A stretch of 52,906 bases of DNA from a bacterium (GTDB lineage: Bacteria; Patescibacteriota; Minisyncoccia; CAIUEV01). This document shows, piece by piece, positions 44,595 through 52,906 of this stretch. Each line of letters starts with the position of its first letter. The stretch's first letter is position 1. The notes beneath the pieces are model-generated. The model searched no databases and was not told the DNA's origin. It was given only the letters and a program-made list of their open reading frames with translations. The stretch is taken from NCBI GenBank assembly GCA_021779915.1, contig JAJXZR010000044.1:1-52906 (forward strand), in the 5' to 3' direction. The translations under genes and the position numbers were made by a program.

Positions 44595-45797
44595 ATGCTT
44601 CACCTTCTATCAATCCTTTTGATTTTCCTAGCGTTGCTAGCCGTTCTTATTCTGACTCATGAGCTGGGTCATTTTTTGGTAGCGCGTTTTTTGGGGGTTA
44701 GAGTAGAAGAATTTGGTTTTGGTTTTCCTCCCAGGGCTCTGGGTATTGTTAAAGTTAGAAGAAAAGATAAAAAACCTCGCTGGATGTTTCTGCGAAAAGA
44801 AAAAGTGGTCGATAAAATTAGGGATCGAATGATTCTGCCACTATATTCGATCAATATGATTCCATTAGGCGGATTTGTGAAGATCATGGGAGAAGATGGT
44901 GAATCGAAAAATGAACCAGATTCTTTCGCAGCCCAGCCCGTTTGGAAAAGGTTTTCTATTTTGATTGCGGGAATTGTGATGAATTTTATTTTAGGTTCAC
45001 TGCTTTTTTCTTTGGTATTTTGGATTGGAGTACCGGAAATAGTCGGCGATGGGGATACTGTGAAAGATGCTAAAATTCAGGTGACAGATGTCGTGGCAGG
45101 CTCCCCCGCAGAAACCGCCGGTATAAAAACTGGGGATTCGATTCGATCATTTGTTGTTCCCGACAAAGGAAGGATTAATGTGGACAAAGTGAGTGAAATT
45201 CAAAATCTGACCAAAGAGAAGGCGGGGCAAAAAATTATTGTAGAGGTCCTCCGAGGTAACGATGTTTATCGATTAGATCTGGAACCAAGGACTAACCCCC
45301 CCGAAGGTCAGGGGGCACTTGGAATTGAACTTGCCAGAACCGGAATTGTCAAATATCCCTTGTTAGACTCGATAAAAATGGGACCAGTGCGTTCAGTCGA
45401 ATTGCTTGGCCTAATGTATGATTATCTTAAAAATATTATTGAAAAATTAATACATGCTCAAAAAGTCAATGTCGATCTTTCGGGTCCGGTAGGCATAGTG
45501 GTGATGACGAACCAAATGAAAGAAATGGGGCTTCCTTATTTTCTTCAATTTGCTGCCATAATCTCAATTAATTTGGCTTTTATGAACTTTCTTCCCTTCC
45601 CGGCTCTGGACGGAGGGAGAATCCTCTTTTTAATTTTAGAAAAAATAAAAGGAAAACCGGTTAGCCCTAAAATAGAAGGAACTATACATGCTATTGGGCT
45701 CTACATTCTCCTTCTTCTTATGGTACTCATAACTTTCAAAGATTTTTCCAGATTCCATGATAAATTTGCCATGGTTTGGGAGAGGATCTTTAAATAA
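44595..45797 (+). CDS. rseP: RseP-type site-2 membrane metalloprotease (M50)
   Basis: 400 residues. HELGH (22-26) in the first membrane helix and LPFPALDGGR near residue 340 are the two halves of the zinc site (HExxH and xDG). A PDZ domain (about 150-235, VVAGSPAETAGIKTGDSI) lies between, and further helices include NFILGSLLFSLVFWIGV. The family cuts transmembrane segments of regulatory or signal-peptide remnant proteins in the membrane. A positively charged insert at 52-75 (RRKDKKPRWMFLRKEKVVDK) lengthens the first loop. Substrates are not shown by the context. Confidence 0.93.
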   Translation: MLHLLSILLIFLALLAVLILTHELGHFLVARFLGVRVEEFGFGFPPRALGIVKVRRKDKKPRWMFLRKEKVVDKIRDRMILPLYSINMIPLGGFVKIMGEDGESKNEPDSFAAQPVWKRFSILIAGIVMNFILGSLLFSLVFWIGVPEIVGDGDTVKDAKIQVTDVVAGSPAETAGIKTGDSIRSFVVPDKGRINVDKVSEIQNLTKEKAGQKIIVEVLRGNDVYRLDLEPRTNPPEGQGALGIELARTGIVKYPLLDSIKMGPVRSVELLGLMYDYLKNIIEKLIHAQKVNVDLSGPVGIVVMTNQMKEMGLPYFLQFAAIISINLAFMNFLPFPALDGGRILFLILEKIKGKPVSPKIEGTIHAIGLYILLLLMVLITFKDFSRFHDKFAMVWERIFK

Positions 45798-45910
45798 ATG
45801 GAAAATTAAAAGTGCAAAGTGCAAAATTATGGAGTCGCCGAAGGCGACAACTAAATTGGATGTGAGCGATAGCTCAAACCAAAATTTTGAACTTATAACT
45901 TTTAATTTTG
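45798..45910. repeat. Intergenic imperfect inverted repeat
   Basis: AAAATTAAAAGTGCAAAGT on the left and ATAACTTTTAATTTTGAATT on the right pair imperfectly around a GTCGCCGAAGGCGAC hairpin and GAGCGATAGCTC. It lies in the gap between the convergent rseP and PilX-like genes and is the same type as 20724-20841. Confidence 0.6.
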
Positions 45911-45919
45911 AATTGTTTG

Positions 45920-47356
45920 CTATTTTTCTTCCCACAAATCCAGCGAATAATGGTCTCCTGTTGGGAAAAAGGGGGGAGGATAGTAAAGAAGGTTATTGTC
46001 GTAAATTATATTTCTAATATTGTATCCAGAACAATACGTTCCTGCGCCACAAGTCCAAGCAAACCCATAACGTCTATTGGTAGCGAGGGCTCCTGTGACA
46101 TTGATGGTATTCCTTTTATAATAAGTCGAGGAGTCCGAACTGGTGTAATAATCCCTTCCGATTCTTCCCGATTGGGCGATAAGAGCGGCATGGATGTTTA
46201 ACACGTTGTTACTGTTTAATGTAACGGTAATATTATTCTGAGCTACCAATCCCAGCACGTCACGTCCATCGTCATATGTATAGTTGATGTCTTTAAAAAG
46301 ATAAATATTTGCCGGATCAGCTCCGCTCGTGTCTGCTGCGACAACCGTTAGATGTTTATTACTAATAGCTCCTTCAATCCAAAGATGATCTTCAATAAAA
46401 ATCAGACCGTTTGAAGGCATTGTATACTCATTAACATAAGTTTCTTTATTGATATTAAAATAAACAGAATTACAAGAAGTTACTTTATAAACTTTGAATT
46501 TATTAGTAGTTTCTAAGATTATATGATAGCCACAATCAGAAGATTTTGATAGCTTTGCTAAATAAAAACCTCCTTGACTGGGATTTGAGGAAAGCTTGGT
46601 AGTTCCAAAGTCTACTGCAATTTTATTAAAATCTTTTAGGGGAGTAGGAAACAATTTACCAGCAAGAAAAACTTGTGATTCGTCCGGCTTAGATGTCCAA
46701 ACTCCCGGTTTGTAAGCGCTATAGTCGGGATCATAATAAGTTGTCGGGATATTACTGGAAACCAGATTATGGGCAACGCCATCAAAGTGTACTCCGTTGT
46801 TGGAAAAAATCGGACCCCAAATTTCAGTTCCCTCTCCAAAGCGCATTATGTCGTTGGCAATCACTGTATACTCGCTCCAGGAAGGTTTTCTGAGTCTTGC
46901 ATCAATTTCTCTCCTCAGGTCAGGAAAATTCGCATCCCAACCAGTAATTTTGACTAGAATGACAGTTGAGCCTCTAGCAGGAGGGGTAACTTCTATTTTG
47001 TAATAGGCAATTACCGTTCCTGATTGATTTTTGAGCGAGCCTTGATAAGAAGGAATTCCCAAAGGGGTATTTGCCCAGTAAGCATCAGTTTGAGCAGAGG
47101 TTTTTCCTTCCAAAGTGTGCAGAACATACCAATAATAATAATTAAGTCCAGCTTCAGCGGCTTGAAGAGAATTGCTTTTCGCTATCTGTCTGACTGACTG
47201 GTCATAACGATAAGCCACGTAGCCCATAAGACTGGTAAGTATCATGGCCAAAATTGCTCCAAATACGAGAACAAAAGGGATTGCAAGACCCCGTGAAAAC
47301 TCCTTATTGCTTTTTCTTAATTTTCTCTTTGTTTTTTTAGGAAACACCGTTAGCAA
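45920..47356 (-). CDS. PilX-like pilus assembly/minor pilin protein
   Basis: 478 residues; the start is TTG at 47356 or GTG at 47347. A basic N-terminus (KKTKRKLRKSNKEFSRG) leads into a hydrophobic helix (LAIPFVLVFGAILAMILTSLMGYVA, written in part) followed by RQIAKSNSLQAAEAGLNYYYWYV, the QAxxxAEAGxxxA/Y pattern of PilX-type minor pilins. The remaining ~400 residues are beta-rich and extracellular (GPIFSNNGVHFDG, SNKHLTVVAADTSG, INVTGALATNRRYG). It probably sits at a type IV pilus tip or in surface adhesion. It has no canonical G|FxxxE prepilin site. It is convergent with rseP. Confidence 0.7.
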   Translation of the reverse strand: MLTVFPKKTKRKLRKSNKEFSRGLAIPFVLVFGAILAMILTSLMGYVAYRYDQSVRQIAKSNSLQAAEAGLNYYYWYVLHTLEGKTSAQTDAYWANTPLGIPSYQGSLKNQSGTVIAYYKIEVTPPARGSTVILVKITGWDANFPDLRREIDARLRKPSWSEYTVIANDIMRFGEGTEIWGPIFSNNGVHFDGVAHNLVSSNIPTTYYDPDYSAYKPGVWTSKPDESQVFLAGKLFPTPLKDFNKIAVDFGTTKLSSNPSQGGFYLAKLSKSSDCGYHIILETTNKFKVYKVTSCNSVYFNINKETYVNEYTMPSNGLIFIEDHLWIEGAISNKHLTVVAADTSGADPANIYLFKDINYTYDDGRDVLGLVAQNNITVTLNSNNVLNIHAALIAQSGRIGRDYYTSSDSSTYYKRNTINVTGALATNRRYGFAWTCGAGTYCSGYNIRNIIYDNNLLYYPPPFFPTGDHYSLDLWEEK

Positions 47357-47454
47357 TTTGAAATTAGAAATTTGAAATTAGAAATGAAATACTACTCTTA
47401 ATTTTAATAATTTCTTGATAACTGCATTCAAATTTCTAATTTTAAATTCTTTCT

Positions 47455-48540
47455 TTATTTTCCCATTCCAAAAATTCCAACAATTAACCCAACAACACCG
47501 AATACCCCGGAAAGAATCCAAAACCTCATTGTAACCTTTGTTTCCGGCCAGCCGAGGGCTTGCAAATGGTGATGAAAAGGGGCGGAAAGAAAAACTTTTT
47601 TTCCGCGAAGCTTTTTTGAGGTTAGTTGAATCACCACAGAAGAAGATTCAAGCACGTAAATGAAACAAACAATAGGAAGAATGAGCGCAGAATTGGTTAA
47701 TAAAGCTACTACTCCAAGAGATGTTCCTAACGAAATCGCTCCGGTGTCACCCATAAAAAAACGAGCCGGATGAACATTGAACCAGAGAAAAGCCAAAAGT
47801 CCGCCGGAGATAACGGCGCAAAAAGCTGCTAAATCAACTTTACCTTCCACAAAAGCGATGACTGCATAAGCAGAAAAAGCAGGAAGCAAAACCCCTCCAT
47901 TCAGACCGTCAAGACCGTCAGTTTCATTTGATGAAACGGCAGTGGCTAAAATAGTGATTACAAAAAATAAAATGTACCAAACTCCAATTTTAAAATCTCC
48001 CAAACCCGGGATGTGGATGCTCTCGAAACCTAATTTATAATAAAACCAAAGTCCGCCGGCAAAAGCAATAACAGCAAGCCACCAAAAGCGATAAATAAAT
48101 CGTATACCCCCTCCTTTATTTGTTCCAAGCCCTCTGGTTGTTTTGTAATCATCTACAACTCCTAAAATACCAGTTGCGACCAAAGCAAAGATTGGAAGCC
48201 AAGTCTGGGATCGTCTTAAGAAATCAAGGACTTCAAAAAATCCTCCAAAGAGAGTATGGAGGAGTTTAAATAACAAAGCTAAAAACAAAGCCGTGACCCA
48301 AACAAGCAACCCACCCATAAGAGGAGTCCCCGACTTATCTTTGTGCAGGTTGTAAAAAATGGGGGCATCTTTTCCGTCTACGGATTTTTGTTTTATTTTG
48401 GCTTTAACTCCGTGTCTATAGAGAAAGTTAGTAAGAAGAGGAGTCCAAGCCATAGCCAAAACAAAAGCAATTAAAGCCAGCAGGAAGACCTTTAAAACGC
48501 TAATATAAAGAGGGACTGTGAGAATTTCGGCGAATCGCAT
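47455..48540 (-). CDS. mraY: Phospho-N-acetylmuramoyl-pentapeptide transferase
   Basis: 361 residues and about ten membrane helices. The MraY motifs are all present: DGKDAPIFYNLHKDKSGTPLMGG near 50-72 (in parts), DDYKTT, the catalytic NETDGLDGLNGG, FNVHPARFFMGDTGAISLG, and the loop-E His motif SAPFHHHLQALGWPETKV. It joins UDP-MurNAc-pentapeptide to undecaprenyl phosphate to make lipid I, the first membrane step of peptidoglycan synthesis. It starts directly after the gatC stop codon, so the two are co-transcribed; it is not in an mra/mur cluster. A long loop between helices 2 and 3 (about 85-115) is slightly extended. Confidence 0.96.
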   Translation of the reverse strand: MRFAEILTVPLYISVLKVFLLALIAFVLAMAWTPLLTNFLYRHGVKAKIKQKSVDGKDAPIFYNLHKDKSGTPLMGGLLVWVTALFLALLFKLLHTLFGGFFEVLDFLRRSQTWLPIFALVATGILGVVDDYKTTRGLGTNKGGGIRFIYRFWWLAVIAFAGGLWFYYKLGFESIHIPGLGDFKIGVWYILFFVITILATAVSSNETDGLDGLNGGVLLPAFSAYAVIAFVEGKVDLAAFCAVISGGLLAFLWFNVHPARFFMGDTGAISLGTSLGVVALLTNSALILPIVCFIYVLESSSVVIQLTSKKLRGKKVFLSAPFHHHLQALGWPETKVTMRFWILSGVFGVVGLIVGIFGMGK

Positions 48541-48861
48541 TTATATTTTTTTTACTCTTATTAGACTCTCTTTTTTAGAGGGTATTTCTTTTTGAAGACC
48601 AACTTTATTATCAAACTCTATTGATTTATCAGCTCTCATTGTGCCAGTTTTTTTCATTTGAGGGAACTCTTGCTCAAGCTCTGAGAGTTTCCCCTTAAAT
48701 TTCTCATCTCCTTCTTCCCCCGCTTTTTCAATAATTCCCACAAAATGTAAAATCTTCTCAAGTTCCACAAGCAAAGCATCTTTCTCTTTGGCAGGGATTT
48801 CAAGATGGGAAAGCCCAATAGATTTTTCCAATCGGCTCTTTAGACTGTTATTTTTTTCCAT
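48541..48861 (-). CDS. gatC: Asp/Glu-tRNA amidotransferase subunit C-like
   Basis: 106 residues. The pattern LSHLEIPAKEKDALLVELEKILHFVGIIEKA, then TMRADK (family: LREDx) and a C-terminal strand segment, fits GatC, the small belt subunit that stabilises GatA-GatB in the enzyme making Gln-tRNA and Asn-tRNA by transamidation. Similarity is moderate and gatA/gatB are not nearby. It abuts mraY with no gap. It could be another small helical protein, but the N-terminal two-helix pattern is convincing. Confidence 0.7.
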   Translation of the reverse strand: MEKNNSLKSRLEKSIGLSHLEIPAKEKDALLVELEKILHFVGIIEKAGEEGDEKFKGKLSELEQEFPQMKKTGTMRADKSIEFDNKVGLQKEIPSKKESLIRVKKI

Positions 48862-48955
48862 ACGAACAACATTAATAGAAGTGAATACAAAGTATACTAG
48901 CTATATTATACTTAAAACTTTGAAAAAGCAACTTGATAAATCCAATTTTCCAGAT

Positions 48956-48984
48956 TTTACCTCCATTAAAATCTTGGTTATAAT
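48956..48984 (+). promoter_or_regulatory. Candidate sigma-70 promoter of the YfhO-like gene
   Basis: TTTACC (48956-48961) and a perfect TATAAT (48979-48984) with a 17-nt spacer, about 75 nt upstream of the ATG at 49059. Confidence 0.5.
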
Positions 48985-49058
48985 ATCTAAAATGTTTTTT
49001 AATAGAATATTGAATTGGATTATTCACTTGTTTTTGATTGTATTTTAATTAAAATTAA

Positions 49059-51371
49059 ATGGAGCAAAACAAATTTTTTACGGCAGTTAAAAAATTGCTA
49101 AAAATACAAAATTTTCAAGCTGCGATTATATTGTTTTTCTCTCTTATTATTTTTTTCTCCTCAACTATTTTTTCCTCTAAGATAAATTCGGCCTCTGATA
49201 TTCTTCAGAACTGGCCGATTTTTTCTTTTGAGAAAAACTATACACCTCAGAATAATCTTTTTTCCGATCCCGTGGTTCAATCAGAACCATGGTTTAAATT
49301 TGCAAAAGACAGCTTGAAATCCGGACAAATTCCCTTATGGAATCCCTATCAAGGTAATGGAACTCCCCATATTGCAAATATGCAATCGGCATTTTTTTAC
49401 CCTTTGAATTGGTTGGTTTTTTTGTTTAATTTTAAAATCGGGCTTCTTCTTCTTTATTTTTTCAAATTTTATCTTGTTGGCATTTTTACTTATTTCTATC
49501 TTCGACAGATAAAAATAAATCATTACGCGTCAATCATTGGTGCTGTGGCTTTTATGTTTTGCCAATATAATGTGGATTGGTTGTATTGGCCAATTGTGAA
49601 CGTTGTATTTTTTCTCCCCCTTTCTTTTTTTCTAATTGAAAAAATTCTTGTTTCCAGAAAAAATCTTTTTGTTTGGCTTTATGCGATTTCTATTGCGATT
49701 GCTTTATTTGGCGGACATCCGGAAACTTTTATTCATATTTCTCTTGCTTCCTTCTTGTATTTTTTCTTCCGCTTACAAGTATTGGATAATCTGGCAAAAT
49801 CAAAAATAAAACTTGTTTTCGATTTTGTGAAAGCCCATTTGTTTGGAGTCCTTCTTGCTGGCGTGCAAGTAATTCCGTTTTATGAATATATGGTGAATAG
49901 TTCGTCTTTCTATGGAAGGACGTTCACGGAAAATCCATTTAATCTCCCATTTCCCCTTGCTTCGCTAAATTTTATTCCTGATCTATTTGGTAATCCAGCC
50001 TTTCATGAATATTTTTTGAAAATTTCAAACTATAACGAAAGTAATGGCGGTTATGTCGGTTTAACAATGTTGTTTCTTTCAGTGCTTTCATTGGTTTGGT
50101 TCTATAAACAGAGACTCGTTCAGTTTTTTACATTTCTTGCGATTTTTTCTTTCGCCATCGTGTACAAGATGCCCTTTATATACCAAGCATTCACATCCCT
50201 GCCTATATTTAACAAGTTGGCAAATCACAGAATGCTTTTTTTGTTTGCTTTCAGTATGGTTGTTATGGGAACATATTTTCTTTCAGAACTATTTGAGGGA
50301 AAGATAAGTTTTTCCAAAAAGAAACTTATTCTGAATTGGGTTATATTTGCTTTTTTGACAATATTTTTGAGTTCACTTTCTTTTAAAGTACTCTATTCTT
50401 CGTTTAGAAATATTGACAACCACATGGATTTCGTAAGAAACGTTGCAATATTTTTCGGAGTTGATCTGTTGATTCTGCTTTGCGTTTTTTTGTTGCTTAA
50501 AAATTCAAAACACCTATTTTGGGGAGTTCTCGTTCTCGTTTTTTTGGAAACCGGATTTCATGGACTTTTCTATCAGCCGGTAATTAAACCTAATTATTTT
50601 TTCCCCAACAACTCAGCTTTATATTTTTTGAAGTTGAATTCGAATTTGCAAAGAGTCACTTCAGTTTCCGGATCGGCTCATATTCCTCCTAATGTTGCAA
50701 CTTATTATGAATTAAGCGATATAAAAAACTATGATGCGATGCTTTTAAGAAATTATAAAAAAGAATTGGACGCCCATTCAACCAACATAGAGAATTTCCA
50801 GAGTTTTGATAACGTCGACAGAGGCTATCTCGATTTGACTGGAGTTAAATATATTGTTTCCAAGAGTCAAAAAGAGCTTACAAAAAAACTTTCTTTAAAG
50901 GAAGCGGATTTAAATTTATATCCTTCGGTTTTTTCAGGAAATGATTTTGAGATTTTTGAAAATAAAAATGTTTTTCCTCGAGCTTTTCTCGTTGAACCAT
51001 CAAAATTGCAAGCGGATCTTCTTTTAAAACAAGATATTATTTCTGATAAAAAAAACTATGCAGAGATAAAAGAATATAAACCAAACAAAATTACCATAGA
51101 AACATCAAATTCGAATCAATCATCACTTATTCTAACAGACTCTTATTATCCCGGTTGGAAAGCCTATGTGGATGGAGTCGAGAAAAACATCATAGAAACT
51201 GCATCATCTTTCAGAGCAGTAGAACTTGAAAGTGGTAGGCATGAAGTGGTCTTCGAGTATCAGCCATTATCCTTTAAAATAGGTTCTCTCATAAGTCTTG
51301 TTACTTTGATTTTGATTAGTTTTTGTTTATTCAAGCAAATTCCAAAAAAAACCAAAAAAATCGAAGGCTGA
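49059..51371 (+). CDS. YfhO-family polytopic membrane protein
   Basis: 770 residues with an N-terminal helix, a conserved extracytoplasmic loop with DPVVQSEPWFKFAKDSLKSG and PLWNPYQGNGTPHIANMQS, about eleven further helices to residue ~500 (including FGGHPETFIHISLAS), an extracytoplasmic C-terminal domain with DSYYPGWKAYVDG and GRHEVVFEYQP, and a last helix (about 740-760). These are the hallmarks of the YfhO family, GT-C-like proteins linked to glycosylation of teichoic acids or other wall polymers in Gram-positive bacteria. It probably transfers a sugar from a polyprenyl donor outside the membrane. It fits with the LCP enzyme and the glycosyltransferases elsewhere in the window. Confidence 0.85.
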   Translation: MEQNKFFTAVKKLLKIQNFQAAIILFFSLIIFFSSTIFSSKINSASDILQNWPIFSFEKNYTPQNNLFSDPVVQSEPWFKFAKDSLKSGQIPLWNPYQGNGTPHIANMQSAFFYPLNWLVFLFNFKIGLLLLYFFKFYLVGIFTYFYLRQIKINHYASIIGAVAFMFCQYNVDWLYWPIVNVVFFLPLSFFLIEKILVSRKNLFVWLYAISIAIALFGGHPETFIHISLASFLYFFFRLQVLDNLAKSKIKLVFDFVKAHLFGVLLAGVQVIPFYEYMVNSSSFYGRTFTENPFNLPFPLASLNFIPDLFGNPAFHEYFLKISNYNESNGGYVGLTMLFLSVLSLVWFYKQRLVQFFTFLAIFSFAIVYKMPFIYQAFTSLPIFNKLANHRMLFLFAFSMVVMGTYFLSELFEGKISFSKKKLILNWVIFAFLTIFLSSLSFKVLYSSFRNIDNHMDFVRNVAIFFGVDLLILLCVFLLLKNSKHLFWGVLVLVFLETGFHGLFYQPVIKPNYFFPNNSALYFLKLNSNLQRVTSVSGSAHIPPNVATYYELSDIKNYDAMLLRNYKKELDAHSTNIENFQSFDNVDRGYLDLTGVKYIVSKSQKELTKKLSLKEADLNLYPSVFSGNDFEIFENKNVFPRAFLVEPSKLQADLLLKQDIISDKKNYAEIKEYKPNKITIETSNSNQSSLILTDSYYPGWKAYVDGVEKNIIETASSFRAVELESGRHEVVFEYQPLSFKIGSLISLVTLILISFCLFKQIPKKTKKIEG

Positions 51372-51409
51372 GTTGGTTCGGTCGGAATTATTTAATAAGT
51401 TGCAAAAGA

Positions 51410-51431
51410 GGCAGTGTAGCTCAGGAGAGCG
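51410..51431 (+). pseudogene. Possible tRNA 5' remnant
   Basis: GGCAGTGTAGCTCAGGAGAGCG resembles the acceptor/D-arm start of a bacterial tRNA (GCTC/GAGC stem), but no anticodon or T-arm follows. It lies in the leader of the gene at 51471 and may be chance. Confidence 0.3.
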
Positions 51432-51470
51432 TTTTATTTATCAATAAATACTTAATTTTAAAAAAACAAA

Positions 51471-52706
51471 ATGCCTACGAAAAGAACCTTTAGAGAAGAA
51501 AAAAATTTTAAGTTTAAGCTTGCATTTTTTATTTTTACAGGAATTATTTTATTTTTGCCTTTTTTAAAAACACAAGCCAGTACTCTTTGGCAAACTGCCG
51601 GATTAAAAAACAAAGGTTTTGCTAGCGCTGGGGCGGGAAATGAAACGGATATCACAACTTCAAATTTGGGAACAGTTTATATTGCTTTTCAAGATAAAAA
51701 ATCAGGAAGCAAAGTGAGAGTTAGAAAACTAAATGGAGATGAGTGGGTTGACTTGGCAGACAGCAACAGCCCTGGAGGAATTGTTAGCAGTCAAGAGGGA
51801 TATAAACCAAGTGTTGTGGCAAAAGAAGATGAGGTCTATGTAACTTTTTCTGATCAATCGGAAAATAATCGTATCAGAGTAAAAAAATGGAATGGTTCAA
51901 CCTGGAATGATTTGTCTGATTCGTTGCATCCTTTAGGACTTATAAGTTCACAAAAGGGAGAGGAACCGGAAATTATGTTTAATAAATCCGGTAACTTTCT
52001 TTATGTGGCTTTCCGAGATGAAGCCAGTGGCAATCGAATTAAATTTTTGAAGTGGAATAAAAGCCAATGGGAGGAAGTTTCTGATGAAAATAATCCAGGC
52101 GGTTTTGCGAGTCCCGGAGCAGGAACAGAAGTGGCCATTGCAGCTTCAAAAATTGATGACAGTATGTATTTAACTTATGAAGACGTTTCAAATAATCTTC
52201 GCCTTAAGGTCAGAAAATTTGATGGAAGCCATTGGACTGATATAACTGACTCGGCTCATCCTGATGGGCTTATAACAAAAATGCCTGCCTATAGTCCTTC
52301 TCTTGATGTCGATTCGCAGGATCGTCTTTATATCGTCTATACTTACAAGCGAGAGGGCAATACCTATGTTTTATACTGGAATGGTTCGAATTGGGGCTCG
52401 CTGGGAAATGGCATTGCCGCAAGAGGCAAAACAATTGAAAGTACCATTGGAGTTGATGGAAATAACAATGTCTTAGTGGCAATGTCTCAGTATAAAAAAG
52501 TGGGCAAAAGAAAAATTTCTTGGGGAATAAGAGTTAAAAAATGGAGTGATAATTCATGGAAAGATGTTTCGGATAGCAAACATAAACAAGGCTTTCTTTC
52601 AAAGAAGGGGAAAGGGGATCCTGCCTTTGCTTTTTTTAGTGGCAAAACTTATATTTCTTTCACCGATTGTGGTTTTTCTAAAAAAGCTCGCGTTATGTTT
52701 TATTAA
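51471..52706 (+). CDS. Secreted seven-repeat beta-propeller-like protein
   Basis: 411 residues: a signal peptide (KLAFFIFTGIILFLPFLKTQAS, about 15-36, in part), then seven repeats of roughly 45-60 residues. Each repeat pairs a W-x-D/x-L/V-S/T-D box with a G-x-x-S...P motif: KGFASAGAG, GGIVSSQEG, LGLISSQKG, GGFASPGAG, DGLITKMPA, a degenerate RGKTIES and QGFLSKKGK. The strand pattern (VYVTFSDQ, LYVAFRDE, MYLTYEDV, LYIVYTYK) fits a seven-bladed propeller resembling sialidase- or Kelch-like folds, without a catalytic Asp-box set. It is likely secreted or surface-associated and may bind a ligand. No family name is assigned. Confidence 0.75.
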   Translation: MPTKRTFREEKNFKFKLAFFIFTGIILFLPFLKTQASTLWQTAGLKNKGFASAGAGNETDITTSNLGTVYIAFQDKKSGSKVRVRKLNGDEWVDLADSNSPGGIVSSQEGYKPSVVAKEDEVYVTFSDQSENNRIRVKKWNGSTWNDLSDSLHPLGLISSQKGEEPEIMFNKSGNFLYVAFRDEASGNRIKFLKWNKSQWEEVSDENNPGGFASPGAGTEVAIAASKIDDSMYLTYEDVSNNLRLKVRKFDGSHWTDITDSAHPDGLITKMPAYSPSLDVDSQDRLYIVYTYKREGNTYVLYWNGSNWGSLGNGIAARGKTIESTIGVDGNNNVLVAMSQYKKVGKRKISWGIRVKKWSDNSWKDVSDSKHKQGFLSKKGKGDPAFAFFSGKTYISFTDCGFSKKARVMFY

Positions 52707-52906
52707 CTAAATTGTGAGAGTTCGGAGTGTTGTTTATACCTTTTTTTGTTAAAAATTTTGTTTTTAAAAAATAATTAAAAAATTTGGTGAATAATTTAAA
52801 AAACGGTACTGGTGTAGAAATCTTGACTTGTAACCAGCAGTTTGATTAGTGTTTTAGATATAATTCAGGTATATTGTTTTTTAGAAAAAAAAGGTAACCC
52901 TTTTAA
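52707..52906. other. AT-rich end region without a gene
   Basis: I see no ORF here. A TATAAT (around 52856-52865) follows TTGACT too far upstream (about 30 nt) to make a convincing promoter; it may serve a gene beyond the window. Confidence 0.5.

Overview
The window looks like part of a Candidate Phyla Radiation (Patescibacteria) chromosome, most likely Parcubacteria-like. This rests on several things seen together: AT-rich DNA, a lone 23S rRNA gene interrupted by a group I intron and several helix expansions, VirB2-type (T4SS_pilin-like) two-helix proteins, an FtsA/PilM protein, a PilX-like protein, and mostly A-rich leaders without Shine-Dalgarno sequences. TGA acts as a stop (for example at 51371 and 15150), so the code is standard and the TGA-glycine lineages are unlikely. 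The exact lineage cannot be fixed by reading alone.

Layout. 1-5813 (minus): two tandem paralogous secreted Cys-rich proteins, the first cut by the window edge, then a type I membrane protein. 6032-17618 (minus): mostly housekeeping genes, namely ftsA/pilM-like, dnaN, a DUF3048 protein, alr, tRNA-Val overlapping the 3' end of polA, an LCP-family protein and a Xer recombinase, plus a small 55-residue membrane protein on the plus strand at 14983-15150. 17646-17893: tRNA-Gly and an exact 56-nt partial copy of it. 18111-29914 (plus): a VirB6/TrbL-like membrane protein, a glycosyltransferase, an AtpZ/AtpI-like protein and three large paralogs that each carry an N-terminal VirB2-like pilin domain followed by a different Cys-rich ectodomain. 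One of these ends in an HExxH metallopeptidase-like domain. 30003-31541 (minus): a processive-type GT2 glycosyltransferase.

32020-36684 (minus): a 23S rRNA gene of about 4.7 kb, unlinked to 16S or 5S in this window, with its own promoter candidate and terminator. It holds a group I intron with a LAGLIDADG gene, a 430-nt helix-63-region insertion with an unrelated ORF, and further expansions near the helix 45 and helix 25 regions. 37339-52706: yidC, gyrB, a UvrD/PcrA helicase, RNase HI, a double VirB2-like pilin, an RseP-type protease, a PilX-like protein, mraY, gatC, a YfhO-like membrane protein and a secreted protein with seven propeller-like repeats.

Intergenic space is filled by several repeat families. 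The most striking is a REPIN/MITE-like family with GTGTCATCCCGG-type hairpin ends (six two-ended copies plus one solo end). Others are double-hairpin repeats, long imperfect inverted repeats and a CCTCCGCCCTA-type repeat.

Functionally, the window combines peptidoglycan synthesis and anchoring (Alr, MraY, LCP), membrane protein insertion (YidC) and replication and repair (DnaN, PolA, GyrB, UvrD, RNase HI) with a large investment in envelope-exposed pilin-like proteins. The best candidate for an undescribed system is the 18-30 kb locus of pilin-anchored variable ectodomains. The second is the ORF-bearing insertion in the 23S gene.
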